Positions 32,941 through 40,423 of a stretch of DNA of 47,735 bases are shown here, one piece after another (position 1 is the first letter of the stretch; each line of letters begins with the position of its first letter). The position numbers were made by a program, and so were the translations under genes. The DNA is from a virus. The stretch covers positions 1 to 47,735 of the IMG/VR virus record IMGVR_UViG_3300037042_003004; one strand, written 5' to 3'. The notes below the pieces were generated by a model. It ran no database searches. It worked only from the letters and a program-made list of their open reading frames with translations, and was not told the DNA's origin.

Positions 32941-33658
32941 CTTTACTATTTTTTAAGTAAGACTTTAAAATTGCAGTGTAGTTGATTAAATCCATAAGCG
33001 TATCTTCAATAGCTTCATCCTTAACTTTTGCTTCCTTCTGCAATAATGTTCCAATTCTTGATATTTTATCAGCCATACGAACAACTATTCCTTGTTCAAC
33101 ACTTACTCCTGCAATTGTGGAGTTACGAAAGTTAGCATAAGGGTCTTTGTTGCTCCCTCTATAATCGCTATTCTTTGCTATAGCAGTTTGTAAGCATTGA
33201 CCGAATGTAAACTCTAGGTCTTCTAATAAAATATTCTTTTGAATTGGAGCTGTGCTTATATCCTTAGGAGGATTTATAATATTTCCTGCCCACATCTTGC
33301 CCTCAAGCTTTTTTAATGATGCTATCTGCTCTCTTTCTAATCTTTCCATAAAGGTGTCTTTTTCAGAATCTAACACTTTTTTTACTGTAGCATTTTCTTT
33401 TCCATAATCCAATACTTTGTTCATAGTTTTTTTAGCCATCTGCATATTTGGGGGAACAGATATCCAATCATATTTAACTACCTCTCTACCACCTGATTTT
33501 CTAATTATCTTACCTTCTTGTAGGACAACAGAAGCCATTGTATGTACATGGTGTTTTTTGCATAAAGCACATATCCCAAATTTTTCTTTTGAGCTTATTA
33601 AAGCATGAAGCTCCATAAGGAAATTAAAATAATTTTGTTCAGTCGTTTTATTTCTCAT
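32930..33658 (-). CDS. Nmad1/DUF1599-domain nucleotide-metabolism protein (242 aa)
   Basis: The C-terminal 100 residues match DUF1599 (nucleotide modification associated domain 1): KNSDYRG (162-168), PYANFRNS (173-180), VVRMADKISRIGTLL (192-206) and IEDTLMDLINYTAIL (217-231). This is the all-alpha, acidic-helix pattern of NTP-pyrophosphatase-like proteins found in phages that alter nucleotide pools or bases. The N-terminal part is unusual: CALCKKHHVH (Cys30, Cys33, His36, His37, His39) could bind zinc. Its leader carries a copy of the 14-base junction motif 12 bases before the ATG. Confidence 0.75.
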   Translation of the reverse strand: MRNKTTEQNYFNFLMELHALISSKEKFGICALCKKHHVHTMASVVLQEGKIIRKSGGREVVKYDWISVPPNMQMAKKTMNKVLDYGKENATVKKVLDSEKDTFMERLEREQIASLKKLEGKMWAGNIINPPKDISTAPIQKNILLEDLEFTFGQCLQTAIAKNSDYRGSNKDPYANFRNSTIAGVSVEQGIVVRMADKISRIGTLLQKEAKVKDEAIEDTLMDLINYTAILKSYLKNSKDEK

Positions 33659-33670
33659 GATTTTTGTTTT

Positions 33671-33684
33671 TGTGGAACGTGAAT
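33671..33684 (-). repeat. Junction motif A, copy 6 (14-base core)
   Basis: TGTGGAACGTGAAT on the + strand, that is ATTCACGTTCCACA in the direction of the genes. It lies immediately after the stop of the 105-residue gene and 12 bases before the ATG of the Nmad1 gene. Confidence 0.85.
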
Positions 33685-33685
33685 A

Positions 33686-34003
33686 CTATAAATCTTTAAT
33701 TTGCAACCTTACCTGTTCCGAGATAAGTTTCTTTTCTAACCATACTTCCCCTCTTAATTCGGGGTTTTCTTCTTGTATTTTCTGCCTAACTCTCCTTATT
33801 GATTCAGGCTTTGTAAGCTTTCCTTCTGCTATATTGCGCAATACATCAAGTCCTGTCATGCCTGATGCCATTTTATTCATTTCATTATGCCAAAATGTAG
33901 CAAGTAATTTTGAATCGCTGTCTCTAAGATGTGGATGATTCTTAAGAAGCCACATAACCTTTTCTTTGGCAGTTTTCATTTGTAAAAAGATATTATTTTC
34001 CAT
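33686..34003 (-). CDS. Uncharacterised small phage protein next to dnaB (105 aa)
   Basis: A helical basic protein with VMWLLKNHPHLRDSDSKLLA, FWHNEMNKMAS, and KPESIRRVRQKIQEENPELR. I associate the pattern 'LLKxxPxLRDSDxxLxxxxW...SIxRxRxKxQExxPxLRG' with small phage proteins encoded near replication genes; the function is not known. The gene starts 10 bases downstream of the dnaB stop. It may be a DNA-binding replication accessory protein, by charge and context. Junction motif A follows its stop directly. Confidence 0.65.
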   Translation of the reverse strand: MENNIFLQMKTAKEKVMWLLKNHPHLRDSDSKLLATFWHNEMNKMASGMTGLDVLRNIAEGKLTKPESIRRVRQKIQEENPELRGEVWLEKKLISEQVRLQIKDL

Positions 34004-34013
34004 AATACATTAA

Positions 34014-36428
34014 TTAAAAGGGTTGAGAATTTTGGTAATCAAAATCATTATTCGCTGTTAGTGCTGATTGAGTATATGTCTGCTCATCAGATTCTTCATT
34101 TTGGTTTAACCAAGATGGTATTTGAGGATTGAACTTAAGTAAAATATCTTCTAACTCTCCATCTCTGTGCTTGGCTACTATAACATACCCATCTTCAATC
34201 GTAGGACTAACATCTCTTTCTTCTTGCGACATATAATAATTAGGTCTATAAAGAAACATAACTATGTCAGCATCCTGTTCAATGTCCCCTGACTCTCTTA
34301 AATCAGAAAGGATAGGCTTTCTATCAGTACGATGCTCAACAGACCTTGAGAGCTGCGCTAAAGCTATTACAGGTATCTTCAAATCATTAGCCATATCTTT
34401 TAGCTTTCTTGATACCTCTCCAACCTCATTCGTTCTATTTTGACTTCCAGGTACAGTTATCTTTTGTATGTAGTCTATTATAACGTAATCAAGCCCCTGC
34501 GATAGTTTCGTCTTATAAACCAATGATAATACATCTGCTAGTGTGAAAGCTCCTGCTACTATCTTAAATTCTGCCTTTGATATTCTTTTTCTTGAACGCT
34601 CATACATTCTTGACTCATTAATATCTAGCTTACCTCTTTTGATAGAGTACCCTTTAACCTTGCTGTCTACAGACATTATCCTTTTCATTACTTGCACTTC
34701 ATCCATCTCGCAAGAAATAAATAATCCTTTCTTATCATCATTGATGCTTGCGTTTTTTAGTATGCCAAGTGCGAATTGTGTGTTATGAGTTAATGTACAA
34801 CCATCTGTAACATAAAGACAGTCTTCTGCGTCAACAGATATACACGTCATTTCTTCTTGCGTTCCTAGCTTCTCAATGTTTGTGATAAATTTAGCGTGAT
34901 ACTTTTTTTCAGGGTTGTACTTTGCTAAATGTTTCACTGAGCTTACAGGCGTTATATATTCAGGAAGAGAAAGATACATTCTATATGAATCCTTACAATC
35001 AACTTTTACACCCTCTTTTCTGTAGTGAGTTTTCTTCACTTTAAAAGAAGCTTTCCCACCTAGCCCTCGAACTAACTCAAGAATGTCATCACACAACCTT
35101 TTTGACGAGGTTGAATACTCAATTCCATTTGCACCACTTGTAACGACAAATCCATCTGTATCAATCAATCCTCTTAGCAAAGAAATTCTAACAGTAATTG
35201 TATTGTATAGAAACTCTTTAGGTATAAATTTCTCATAAGAACGTAAGCCTAGTAGCCCAATCTCCTTGATATATTCTTTCATGCCACCTAGGTAGTAGTC
35301 ATATTCGTCTATACGTCTAATAGAACAATCTTCAGGAAGACATAGCTCAACTTTTTGAATCACATCGTTCTCTGAATTTGAAAAACGTATTCCTCCTGAT
35401 GAGAAACCTCCATCACCTATAAGCGCACCTAAAAGATATGGGTCAATAATAGGTTCTTTATACTTGAATTGAAGTGGCTCACACATTCTTATAGAAAAAT
35501 TCTTTCTACCATCATTTAGCATGACATTCCCAATCATTTCGTTTGTAGTTATTACAATTGCTTCCTTTCCTGCCTTCCTTGTGCTTCTAGTTGAAACCTC
35601 CCATTGATGCTCTAGCCCACAATCTACATAAGACCTATCATCAAAATGAATCCTGTAAGTGTCCTTGATTCCTTGAGGGAACACATTAGTAACGTTACAT
35701 TCTTTACCATTGCTTCCTAACACCTTATCTCCTGCTTTTATTTCACCCATTAATTTGTATCCATTAGATGTGTAAACCTTAGCATTGTTTGACAGCTCTT
35801 TACCCATAGCAGGTCTAGCTGCAACAATAATAAAGTTTGTTGGTTGCATACCTGATGTAATCGTATCAATCCTATTGTATCCCATTTTAATACCGTTGAT
35901 GCCCTCATTAGAGGAAGCGCTTACCATTTTAGCATCTAGCTCTACAAGTAAATCATCATTTGAATAATTTTTTTTATTTATTATTGATTTAAATTTATTA
36001 TCTAAAATATGATTCTGTAACGTGTTCAATACATTTTTAGGGTCATAGTCAATTGCTTGAGACATCTTTATTATGTCGCCACCAAGGTCTATATGCTCAT
36101 GCCTAATAGATTCACAAGTCAAAAGAGATATTGCAGAATCTAAATCATTCCTATCTCCATAGGAAAACATTGAGTGAATTTTAGTTAAATCATGCAGAGC
36201 ATTATTCTTATTTAAAGACTTAGCCTTTCCAATCTCTTTGTATGTAGTTATTAAATTTATAGGCTCACCACTTATGTAAAGTGTTTTAATAGCCGTAAAT
36301 ATTAATTTACATTCAGCCGTAACAAACATATCATCAGAGATTACTGACATGATATCATGTATTATAGATGGGCTTAGTAAGATTGAATTAATGATTAACT
36401 GTTCTGAACGCAACTGCATTTTGTCCAT
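34014..36428 (-). CDS. dnaB: Replicative DnaB-type helicase with P-loop class 3 intein (804 aa precursor)
   Basis: The N-terminal domain (about 1-160) is the DnaB primase-binding helical bundle. The RecA-like domain starts with MQPTNFIIVAARPAMGK (194-210). At Lys210 the Walker A is interrupted by an intein of 339 residues (211-549), and the helicase resumes with TQFALGILKN at Thr550. Downstream are the EMDEVQVMKR motif, Walker B LDYVIIDYIQ, ALAQLSRSVEHR and DLRESGDIEQDADIV with the arginine finger region. Removing the intein leaves 465 residues, normal for DnaB. The enzyme unwinds DNA 5' to 3' at the fork and is inactive until spliced, because the intein separates GK from T. The gene starts one base after the stop of the possible loader gene. 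Confidence 0.95.
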   Translation of the reverse strand: MDKMQLRSEQLIINSILLSPSIIHDIMSVISDDMFVTAECKLIFTAIKTLYISGEPINLITTYKEIGKAKSLNKNNALHDLTKIHSMFSYGDRNDLDSAISLLTCESIRHEHIDLGGDIIKMSQAIDYDPKNVLNTLQNHILDNKFKSIINKKNYSNDDLLVELDAKMVSASSNEGINGIKMGYNRIDTITSGMQPTNFIIVAARPAMGKELSNNAKVYTSNGYKLMGEIKAGDKVLGSNGKECNVTNVFPQGIKDTYRIHFDDRSYVDCGLEHQWEVSTRSTRKAGKEAIVITTNEMIGNVMLNDGRKNFSIRMCEPLQFKYKEPIIDPYLLGALIGDGGFSSGGIRFSNSENDVIQKVELCLPEDCSIRRIDEYDYYLGGMKEYIKEIGLLGLRSYEKFIPKEFLYNTITVRISLLRGLIDTDGFVVTSGANGIEYSTSSKRLCDDILELVRGLGGKASFKVKKTHYRKEGVKVDCKDSYRMYLSLPEYITPVSSVKHLAKYNPEKKYHAKFITNIEKLGTQEEMTCISVDAEDCLYVTDGCTLTHNTQFALGILKNASINDDKKGLFISCEMDEVQVMKRIMSVDSKVKGYSIKRGKLDINESRMYERSRKRISKAEFKIVAGAFTLADVLSLVYKTKLSQGLDYVIIDYIQKITVPGSQNRTNEVGEVSRKLKDMANDLKIPVIALAQLSRSVEHRTDRKPILSDLRESGDIEQDADIVMFLYRPNYYMSQEERDVSPTIEDGYVIVAKHRDGELEDILLKFNPQIPSWLNQNEESDEQTYTQSALTANNDFDYQNSQPF
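34782..35798 (-). mobile_element. Class 3 intein with LAGLIDADG endonuclease in DnaB
   Basis: The intein is residues 211-549 of the precursor. Position 1 is Glu (ELSNNAKVYT), not Cys or Ser. The class 3 triplet is present: Trp276 in block B (GLEHQWEV), Cys529 at block F position 4 (MTCISVDAED), and Thr547 before His548-Asn549 in block G (CTLTHN). The +1 residue is Thr550. Two LAGLIDADG motifs, YLLGALIGDGGF (Asp339) and LLRGLIDTDGF (Asp425), keep their acidic residues, so the homing endonuclease may be active. Confidence 0.9.
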
Positions 36429-36429
36429 A

Positions 36430-36843
36430 CTATTCTTTTATATTAAAACGTGGTAGATTAAAACTGCTTGGCTTATCAGCTACAGTGTTAAGCCATTTAT
36501 CTATTTGGTCTGACCTTGAGAAGTACATTAAAGTTAAGTGCTTCCACCCTACACTCTTATGCCATTCATCATTCTTAGCATTCACCATAGCTAAAGTAAT
36601 TTCTTCTAAGGAAAACGTACTTAAAATATTATTGTACTTTTTTAAAAGTGCTGTACTTATAATTCTATTCTTCTTATTGAATATGTTATTGTAAGTAGAA
36701 AGTATCAATGCCGTATCATCTGAAAGACTATTGGCAATTTTCAAATCCTTATGCAATGCTTTTACTATTTTATCCCTATGTTCGTCAGGGAAAAATGGTC
36801 CAAGATAAAGGTCAAGAGCCTTATTGAAATTAGATAAATCCAT
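36430..36843 (-). CDS. Possible helicase loader/replisome organiser (137 aa)
   Basis: A helical protein immediately before dnaB (one base between stop and ATG). The C-terminal part has ITLAMVNAKNDEWHKSVGWK and HLTLMYFSRSDQIDKWLN. The latter resembles the C-terminal module of phage replisome organisers ('W...HLTPxxLFRxxKIexYLN'), which recruits DnaB. The N-terminal part contains FNKALDLYLGPFFPDEHRD. It is a likely DnaB loader by position and this motif; the sequence is too short and divergent for a firm call. Confidence 0.5.
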   Translation of the reverse strand: MDLSNFNKALDLYLGPFFPDEHRDKIVKALHKDLKIANSLSDDTALILSTYNNIFNKKNRIISTALLKKYNNILSTFSLEEITLAMVNAKNDEWHKSVGWKHLTLMYFSRSDQIDKWLNTVADKPSSFNLPRFNIKE

Positions 36844-36931
36844 AGGGGAATTTTTATTTTGTGAATGATTAAATGTTTATAACTAACTATCTTTGTGGAC
36901 GAAGTTAATAATAAATATAAATAAAAAGCTA

Positions 36932-37480
36932 TTAATCGACTGAATTTTCTTTAACAGGTAGTTCATACTTCAAAATATTAAACCCACACTTATCAATATA
37001 TGCGATGAGGTCATTCATTGTTGAGCCTTCCTCATCTTTAATATCTTTTACGAATGGATATTGTTTATCAATTTGCTTTATAACTTTGTCTGTGAAATTA
37101 TTTATAATTATTGGGTATATGTTCAAGTTTGAACTACTCATATAACTTAAATCATTTATAGCGCTTTTAAGTTTAGCATAAAAAAGTATAATCTGTCTCT
37201 TATCTAGGTTTTCTTCGTCAGTAAGGATTGATTCATCTACCGAGTCGAAAGATGAATAAATACTAGCAATTAACTTATCTTCCTGGTCAATTATACCATC
37301 CATTAATGGTTGCATGTGCGTTGAAACCATTAGCTTCCAAGCATCCGTTTCTTTCTTTAAACCGAATCGGATATACTTCTTAAAGAAAACTAATTCCTTC
37401 AAGTTGTTTAGTGCTGATGATACTTTAATCGTTGCTCTAACTAAATTAATGGTATCTCTTTCTGTCTGTTCTTTATCCAT
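36932..37480 (-). CDS. Uncharacterised early protein (182 aa)
   Basis: A predominantly helical, charged protein (NLVRATIKVSSALNNLKELV; RFGLKKETDAWKLMVSTHMQ; RQIILFYAKLKSAINDLSYM). It has no known motif, no cysteine cluster and no signal peptide. Its ATG overlaps the stop of the preceding gene (TAATG), and an 88-base gap separates it from the possible helicase loader. The gap contains TTTGTGGACGAAG, which may be a degenerate copy of motif A. Context suggests a DNA-metabolism function. Confidence 0.6.
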   Translation of the reverse strand: MDKEQTERDTINLVRATIKVSSALNNLKELVFFKKYIRFGLKKETDAWKLMVSTHMQPLMDGIIDQEDKLIASIYSSFDSVDESILTDEENLDKRQIILFYAKLKSAINDLSYMSSSNLNIYPIIINNFTDKVIKQIDKQYPFVKDIKDEEGSTMNDLIAYIDKCGFNILKYELPVKENSVD

Positions 37481-37959
37481 TACTTCTTTATTGTTACAGA
37501 TAGCGTAGTTCCTGCCTCTTTTTTAACATCGGCTTTTGGTATTACCTCTCCATTCTCATCAACAAGATTAGAATATTTTAAGGCATCAATCATTTTAAGC
37601 TCTCTTGCTTTTAGTTTAGCTTTCAATTCATTGATTTCGTTAGCCACAATAACCCACTCTTCATCAGCTGAAAAATCATATAGGGCAGGAGTTCCTTTTA
37701 TTACTATGTCGCACCCTAAAACCTTTTCATCTTTTGAATAATTGTCAGCCTCGGACAAGGCTTCTTCTTTTAGTCCTTCAATAATAATTGAGGCTAACTC
37801 AGCTAAACCTTTTGCTTTGATGTATTCATGGAGGGCATCCGACTCGCCCTCCATTACACTCTTAATAATATCACTAGCAACTTCATTGAGGTATCCCTTT
37901 GAAATTGTAGCTAGGTTTACAATTAAACCTTTGTCAGTTGTTTTAAAAATATCCTCCAT
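37480..37959 (-). CDS. Uncharacterised early protein next to the Rad52-like gene (159 aa)
   Basis: The first half is helical (ISKGYLNEVASDIIKSVMEG; ALHEYIKAKGLAELASIIIE). A strand segment follows (VLGCDIVIKGTPALYDFSAD), and then a coiled-coil-like helix (ANEINELKAKLKARELKMID). Small proteins of this plan often accompany phage annealing proteins, possibly as partners, but I cannot name the family. It is two bases downstream of the Rad52-like gene and overlaps the next gene by one base. Confidence 0.6.
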   Translation of the reverse strand: MEDIFKTTDKGLIVNLATISKGYLNEVASDIIKSVMEGESDALHEYIKAKGLAELASIIIEGLKEEALSEADNYSKDEKVLGCDIVIKGTPALYDFSADEEWVIVANEINELKAKLKARELKMIDALKYSNLVDENGEVIPKADVKKEAGTTLSVTIKK

Positions 37960-37961
37960 AA

Positions 37962-39035
37962 TTATATAATTTTAGAGTAGTGAACATTACACGCTTGTCT
38001 AAACGCTTCTAACACATCTGCCGAATCAATGTCCTTGTATTCAGCTACAAGTCCTTTCGCCCACTGTATGAACTCATCTTTGTCAGAGAATTTATCTATC
38101 TTGTCCATGTGGTTTAGAATAGAATCAAAATCATCTTCTTCTTCTACCTCATCTTCCTCTTCTTCTTTAAGAAATTTTTCTAAATCCTCCTTAACACCCT
38201 CTATTTCTTCTACTTCTACTTCAATGTGAGTGTCAGGGACATTTGCTTCTTCCTCTTCTTTGATTTCTTCCGACAGAACCTCCTTTATTTTCGCCTCGAT
38301 TGTTTTTTTAAGTGTTTCTGTACTCACTTTTTTATTCGGAGCTTTACCAAATAATGCTTTATACTCATCTTGCATTGCTTGTCTTTCCGTGTCTGTCTCC
38401 TCTTCTACAATAGGATTTACAGGACTGGCAACTTCAATTGGAGCTTCTGCTGTATCATCAACAGTATTAGATGCTGCTGTATATACAGGCTCAACTTTTT
38501 TAGGAGCAAGAGTTCCCCATTTAAATCTAACAATACCCTTCTCGTCTTTAGCTGCAATAAATGATATCTTATTGTCTGTAAATTCAGTGTACCATGTCCA
38601 ATCCTTCAGCTTTAATTCATAGGTCTGCTTCACTCTACCACCATCAGATACAAATTCATTAGCGTTAAGCTTCACTGATATTAATGGGTAGTCATATAGC
38701 TCACGACCAATTCCAACATTAAAGCACGCTCTTTTAAATGAGTCAGATGCTTTTCCTTTTTCCTTGTCTGCCATTGATTCAGTACCAACGTCCCACTTCC
38801 AAATCCATTGGTCTGTTTTCTCATTCCAAATTCCTACACCACAGTATAGGTTTCCGTCAATAACTTTGTAGTCTCTCTGCCAACCGTAAGGAGTTAATAC
38901 TTCGTCTAGTCGATTCATGTCAACTCTAGCGTCTTTGTATGCTAATATTGTAGCATAGCCACCTTTATTTATTGACTGAACTCTAAAGTCCACGTCAGAA
39001 ATATCAAGTGGTCTTGATAAACTTTTGTAATCCAT
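37962..39035 (-). CDS. Rad52/Rad22-like single-strand annealing protein (357 aa)
   Basis: The N-terminal 190 residues carry the Rad52-family core: LDISDVDFRVQSINKGGYAT (strand-turn-strand), DARVDMNRLDEVLTPYGWQR, DGNLYCGVGIWNE and KGKASDSFKRACFNVGIGRE. The last is the conserved helix of phage Rad52-like proteins. The remaining 165 residues form an acidic low-complexity linker (EEEDEVEEEDDFD near the end) and a short C-terminal helical tail (DKDEFIQWAKGLVAEYKDID) likely to recruit SSB or a nuclease. It anneals complementary single strands in recombination-dependent replication or repair. Motif A lies 63 bases before the ATG. Length matches phage homologues. Confidence 0.88.
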   Translation of the reverse strand: MDYKSLSRPLDISDVDFRVQSINKGGYATILAYKDARVDMNRLDEVLTPYGWQRDYKVIDGNLYCGVGIWNEKTDQWIWKWDVGTESMADKEKGKASDSFKRACFNVGIGRELYDYPLISVKLNANEFVSDGGRVKQTYELKLKDWTWYTEFTDNKISFIAAKDEKGIVRFKWGTLAPKKVEPVYTAASNTVDDTAEAPIEVASPVNPIVEEETDTERQAMQDEYKALFGKAPNKKVSTETLKKTIEAKIKEVLSEEIKEEEEANVPDTHIEVEVEEIEGVKEDLEKFLKEEEEDEVEEEDDFDSILNHMDKIDKFSDKDEFIQWAKGLVAEYKDIDSADVLEAFRQACNVHYSKII

Positions 39036-39056
39036 AAAAATTAATTTATTTTAGTT

Positions 39057-39347
39057 TTACCAAATGAACTTTTCAGTTGGTTTTTGCTCTTCATGAGCTG
39101 TGGAACGTGAATCGCTTGTTCGTGATGAATACCTCATAAGTATGTCATGCAATTCTACATTCAACATTCTTGATAATACAATAAATACATACGGGTCTTT
39201 TGGAACAATATCTCCACTCATTAAGTTGTAAATATTTTGTACTGCACTCCAATTTCCAGGCGCACCATTATCTATCATAGTCTTGGCTATGTGCTTGGCT
39301 TGAAATCTATCTTTCATCATCAAGTCTTTAATTCCTTTTGCTTTCAT
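39057..39347 (-). CDS. XRE-like small DNA-binding protein (96 aa)
   Basis: Residues about 10-70 (MKDRFQAKHIAKTMIDNG; NWSAVQNIYNLMSGDIVPKD; VFIVLSRMLNVELHDIL) follow the XRE helix pattern: helix 1-2, turn, recognition helix, then two capping helices. It is a likely repressor or activator. The last 20 residues read straight across a copy of motif A (SDSRSTAH) and are probably unstructured. A TATATTTG box lies 17 bases before the ATG, so this may be the first gene of the recombination operon. Confidence 0.55.
   Translation of the reverse strand: MKAKGIKDLMMKDRFQAKHIAKTMIDNGAPGNWSAVQNIYNLMSGDIVPKDPYVFIVLSRMLNVELHDILMRYSSRTSDSRSTAHEEQKPTEKFIW
39099..39112 (-). repeat. Junction motif A, copy 5 (inside 3' end of a gene)
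   Basis: The same 14-base core as the other copies. It is followed on the + strand by CGCTTGTT, where copy 4 has CACTTGTT, so the two share 21 bases with a single mismatch. Unlike other copies it lies inside an open frame, 63 bases before the rad52-like ATG. Confidence 0.85.
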
Positions 39348-39364
39348 TATAAATAATTTACATA

Positions 39365-39372
39365 CAAATATA
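39365..39372 (-). promoter_or_regulatory. Candidate -7 box (TATATTTG)
   Basis: On the - strand TATATTTG matches TAnnTTTG exactly and stands 17 bases before the ATG of the XRE-like protein. It is in a 74-base gap with no other gene. No TTG is seen at -33, so the promoter is incomplete by the host consensus. Confidence 0.45.
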
Positions 39373-39421
39373 TATTAATATTTTAATTCTACCTAATAAT
39401 TTCATAACTATTTTTAATTTA

Positions 39422-39652
39422 TTACCAAGATGTGGTATTAGTTATACAATAATCATTTCCAGGATGTGCATTCATCCAATCACCTTCTGAAAGGTAAAAA
39501 GTTTTATTATTACCTGAGCAATCATTTTTAATTACTACTGAATAGTCAGTAATATTATCACTTTGTATAACTCCACAATTACATGGTGTTACTTCTTTCT
39601 CACAAGACATTGCTAATAAAGCAACTGCCATAATCATTATTACTTCTTTCAT
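39422..39652 (-). CDS. Phage-encoded lipoprotein with four extra cysteines (76 aa)
   Basis: A lipoprotein signal peptide MKEVIMIMAVALLAMSC is followed by a small mature domain with PCNCGVIQSDN, YSVVIKNDCSGNNKTFYLSE and HPGNDYC. The start is set at ATG 39652, directly after the upstream stop (TAAGATG), rather than the ATG at 39676 inside the upstream gene. The pattern 'CNCGxIxxD...Y-IKNxCSxNxKTF...W...GxxYC' resembles small lipoproteins of Flavobacteria. An exported phage lipoprotein made early suggests superinfection exclusion or cell-surface alteration. The mature domain has four cysteines that could form two disulphides. Confidence 0.7.
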   Translation of the reverse strand: MKEVIMIMAVALLAMSCEKEVTPCNCGVIQSDNITDYSVVIKNDCSGNNKTFYLSEGDWMNAHPGNDYCITNTTSW

Positions 39653-39653
39653 C

Positions 39654-39992
39654 TTATTTCTTTTTAAATTGTTCAAACCATTCTTTTACACTTTCAATAT
39701 TTCCATGAGTTTGAGGGTCTAGCATATCTTCAATATATTTTGCAATCATAGCAATAACATATTCATTTTGATGGTCTTGCTGCCATTTAGCACCTTCTAT
39801 AAAAGCATCTTCATTGTAAGGTTGTTTAACCCAATATCTTTCAGCAGCTTCTTCAAGTGTTTCTTTTTTATTAAATACTGAATCAATGAAAAATTTATCA
39901 TCTTCATCTTTTTTAGGTTCTTCTTTTTTCTTATTCTTTTTTACTAAGGCGTCCCATTCTTCAGGTGTACCGTTAAATTGTATATCTCCCAT
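39654..39992 (-). CDS. Small conserved phage protein (112 aa)
   Basis: A Lys/Glu-rich N-terminal half (EEWDALVKKNKKKEEPKKDE) precedes a helical C-terminal half with TLEEAAERYWVKQPYNEDAF, IEGAKWQQDHQNEY and ESVKEWFEQFKKK. I associate the 'AAERY...EDAFxEGAKWQ' pattern with small proteins of Bacteroidota phages; function unknown. The stop is one base from the lipoprotein ATG chosen here. It is probably a small cytoplasmic host-takeover or regulatory protein. Confidence 0.65.
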   Translation of the reverse strand: MGDIQFNGTPEEWDALVKKNKKKEEPKKDEDDKFFIDSVFNKKETLEEAAERYWVKQPYNEDAFIEGAKWQQDHQNEYVIAMIAKYIEDMLDPQTHGNIESVKEWFEQFKKK

Positions 39993-40003
39993 AACTATTT
40001 TTT

Positions 40004-40085
40004 TACAATTTCAATTAACTTTTTACTTGTATACTCCATGAGCTGTCATTTCAGCATTATGCTGTCCTACAATTTCAATTAACTT
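40004..40085. repeat. 18-base direct repeat bordering a C-terminal replacement
   Basis: TACAATTTCAATTAACTT occurs at 40004-40021 and 40068-40085, 64 bases apart. The second copy encodes KLIEIV inside the 132-residue gene. The first lies just past its stop and, in a +1 frame, still reads KLIEIVKK and a stop. Between them is the perfect inverted repeat CAGCAT-T-ATGCTG (40052-40064). Confidence 0.8.
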
Positions 40086-40421
40086 GACCAAACATTCAAG
40101 TTCTGCTTCTTCATAGGTATCAAAATTATCTTGTTCATCATCTGATTCATATAGTTTCTCCCCAGTTATTGTGAAAATATGATTATCTACATCATGTGAA
40201 ATAACAGAAGGATATAACCAATGCTTCTCTCTAAACCATCTAAAGGTTTGTTGGTATAGTGGTGCTTTGGTGATATTTTTTATATTATTATTGCTAAGTG
40301 TATGAGTGTATGATTGGTAAAAATCTTTACTTATATCATCATAAAATCCAAAACAAGGTTCATCAAACCCCAGTTCTTTTAAAGCTAATGCTTCTGTATA
40401 ATCTATAAATTCTGTTTTCAT
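40023..40421 (-). CDS. Conserved small Bacteroidota-phage protein (132 aa)
   Basis: It has the motif series ALALKELGFDEPCFGFYDD, APLYQQTFRWFREKHWLYPS and TYEEAELECLVKLIEIV. I recognise this series as typical of a small family shared by Bacteroidota phages and prophages; no function is known. The last 14 residues (GQHNAEMTAHGVYK) appear to be a recent replacement, since the older end KLIEIVKK-stop survives just downstream in another frame. It lies in the accessory small-gene region. Confidence 0.7.
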   Translation of the reverse strand: MKTEFIDYTEALALKELGFDEPCFGFYDDISKDFYQSYTHTLSNNNIKNITKAPLYQQTFRWFREKHWLYPSVISHDVDNHIFTITGEKLYESDDEQDNFDTYEEAELECLVKLIEIVGQHNAEMTAHGVYK

Positions 40422-40423
40422 AA

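Noticed and set aside
36858-36895. A TTTG...TATCTTTG promoter-like pair on the + strand between early genes
   Set aside because: The spacing (26 bases) is too long and transcription would run antisense into the operon; the -7 match may be part of a degenerate junction motif instead.
38029-38622. + strand Ser-rich frames opposite the Rad52-like gene
   Set aside because: They are complements of the acidic Glu/Asp-rich tail; Ser runs on the other strand are a known shadow effect.
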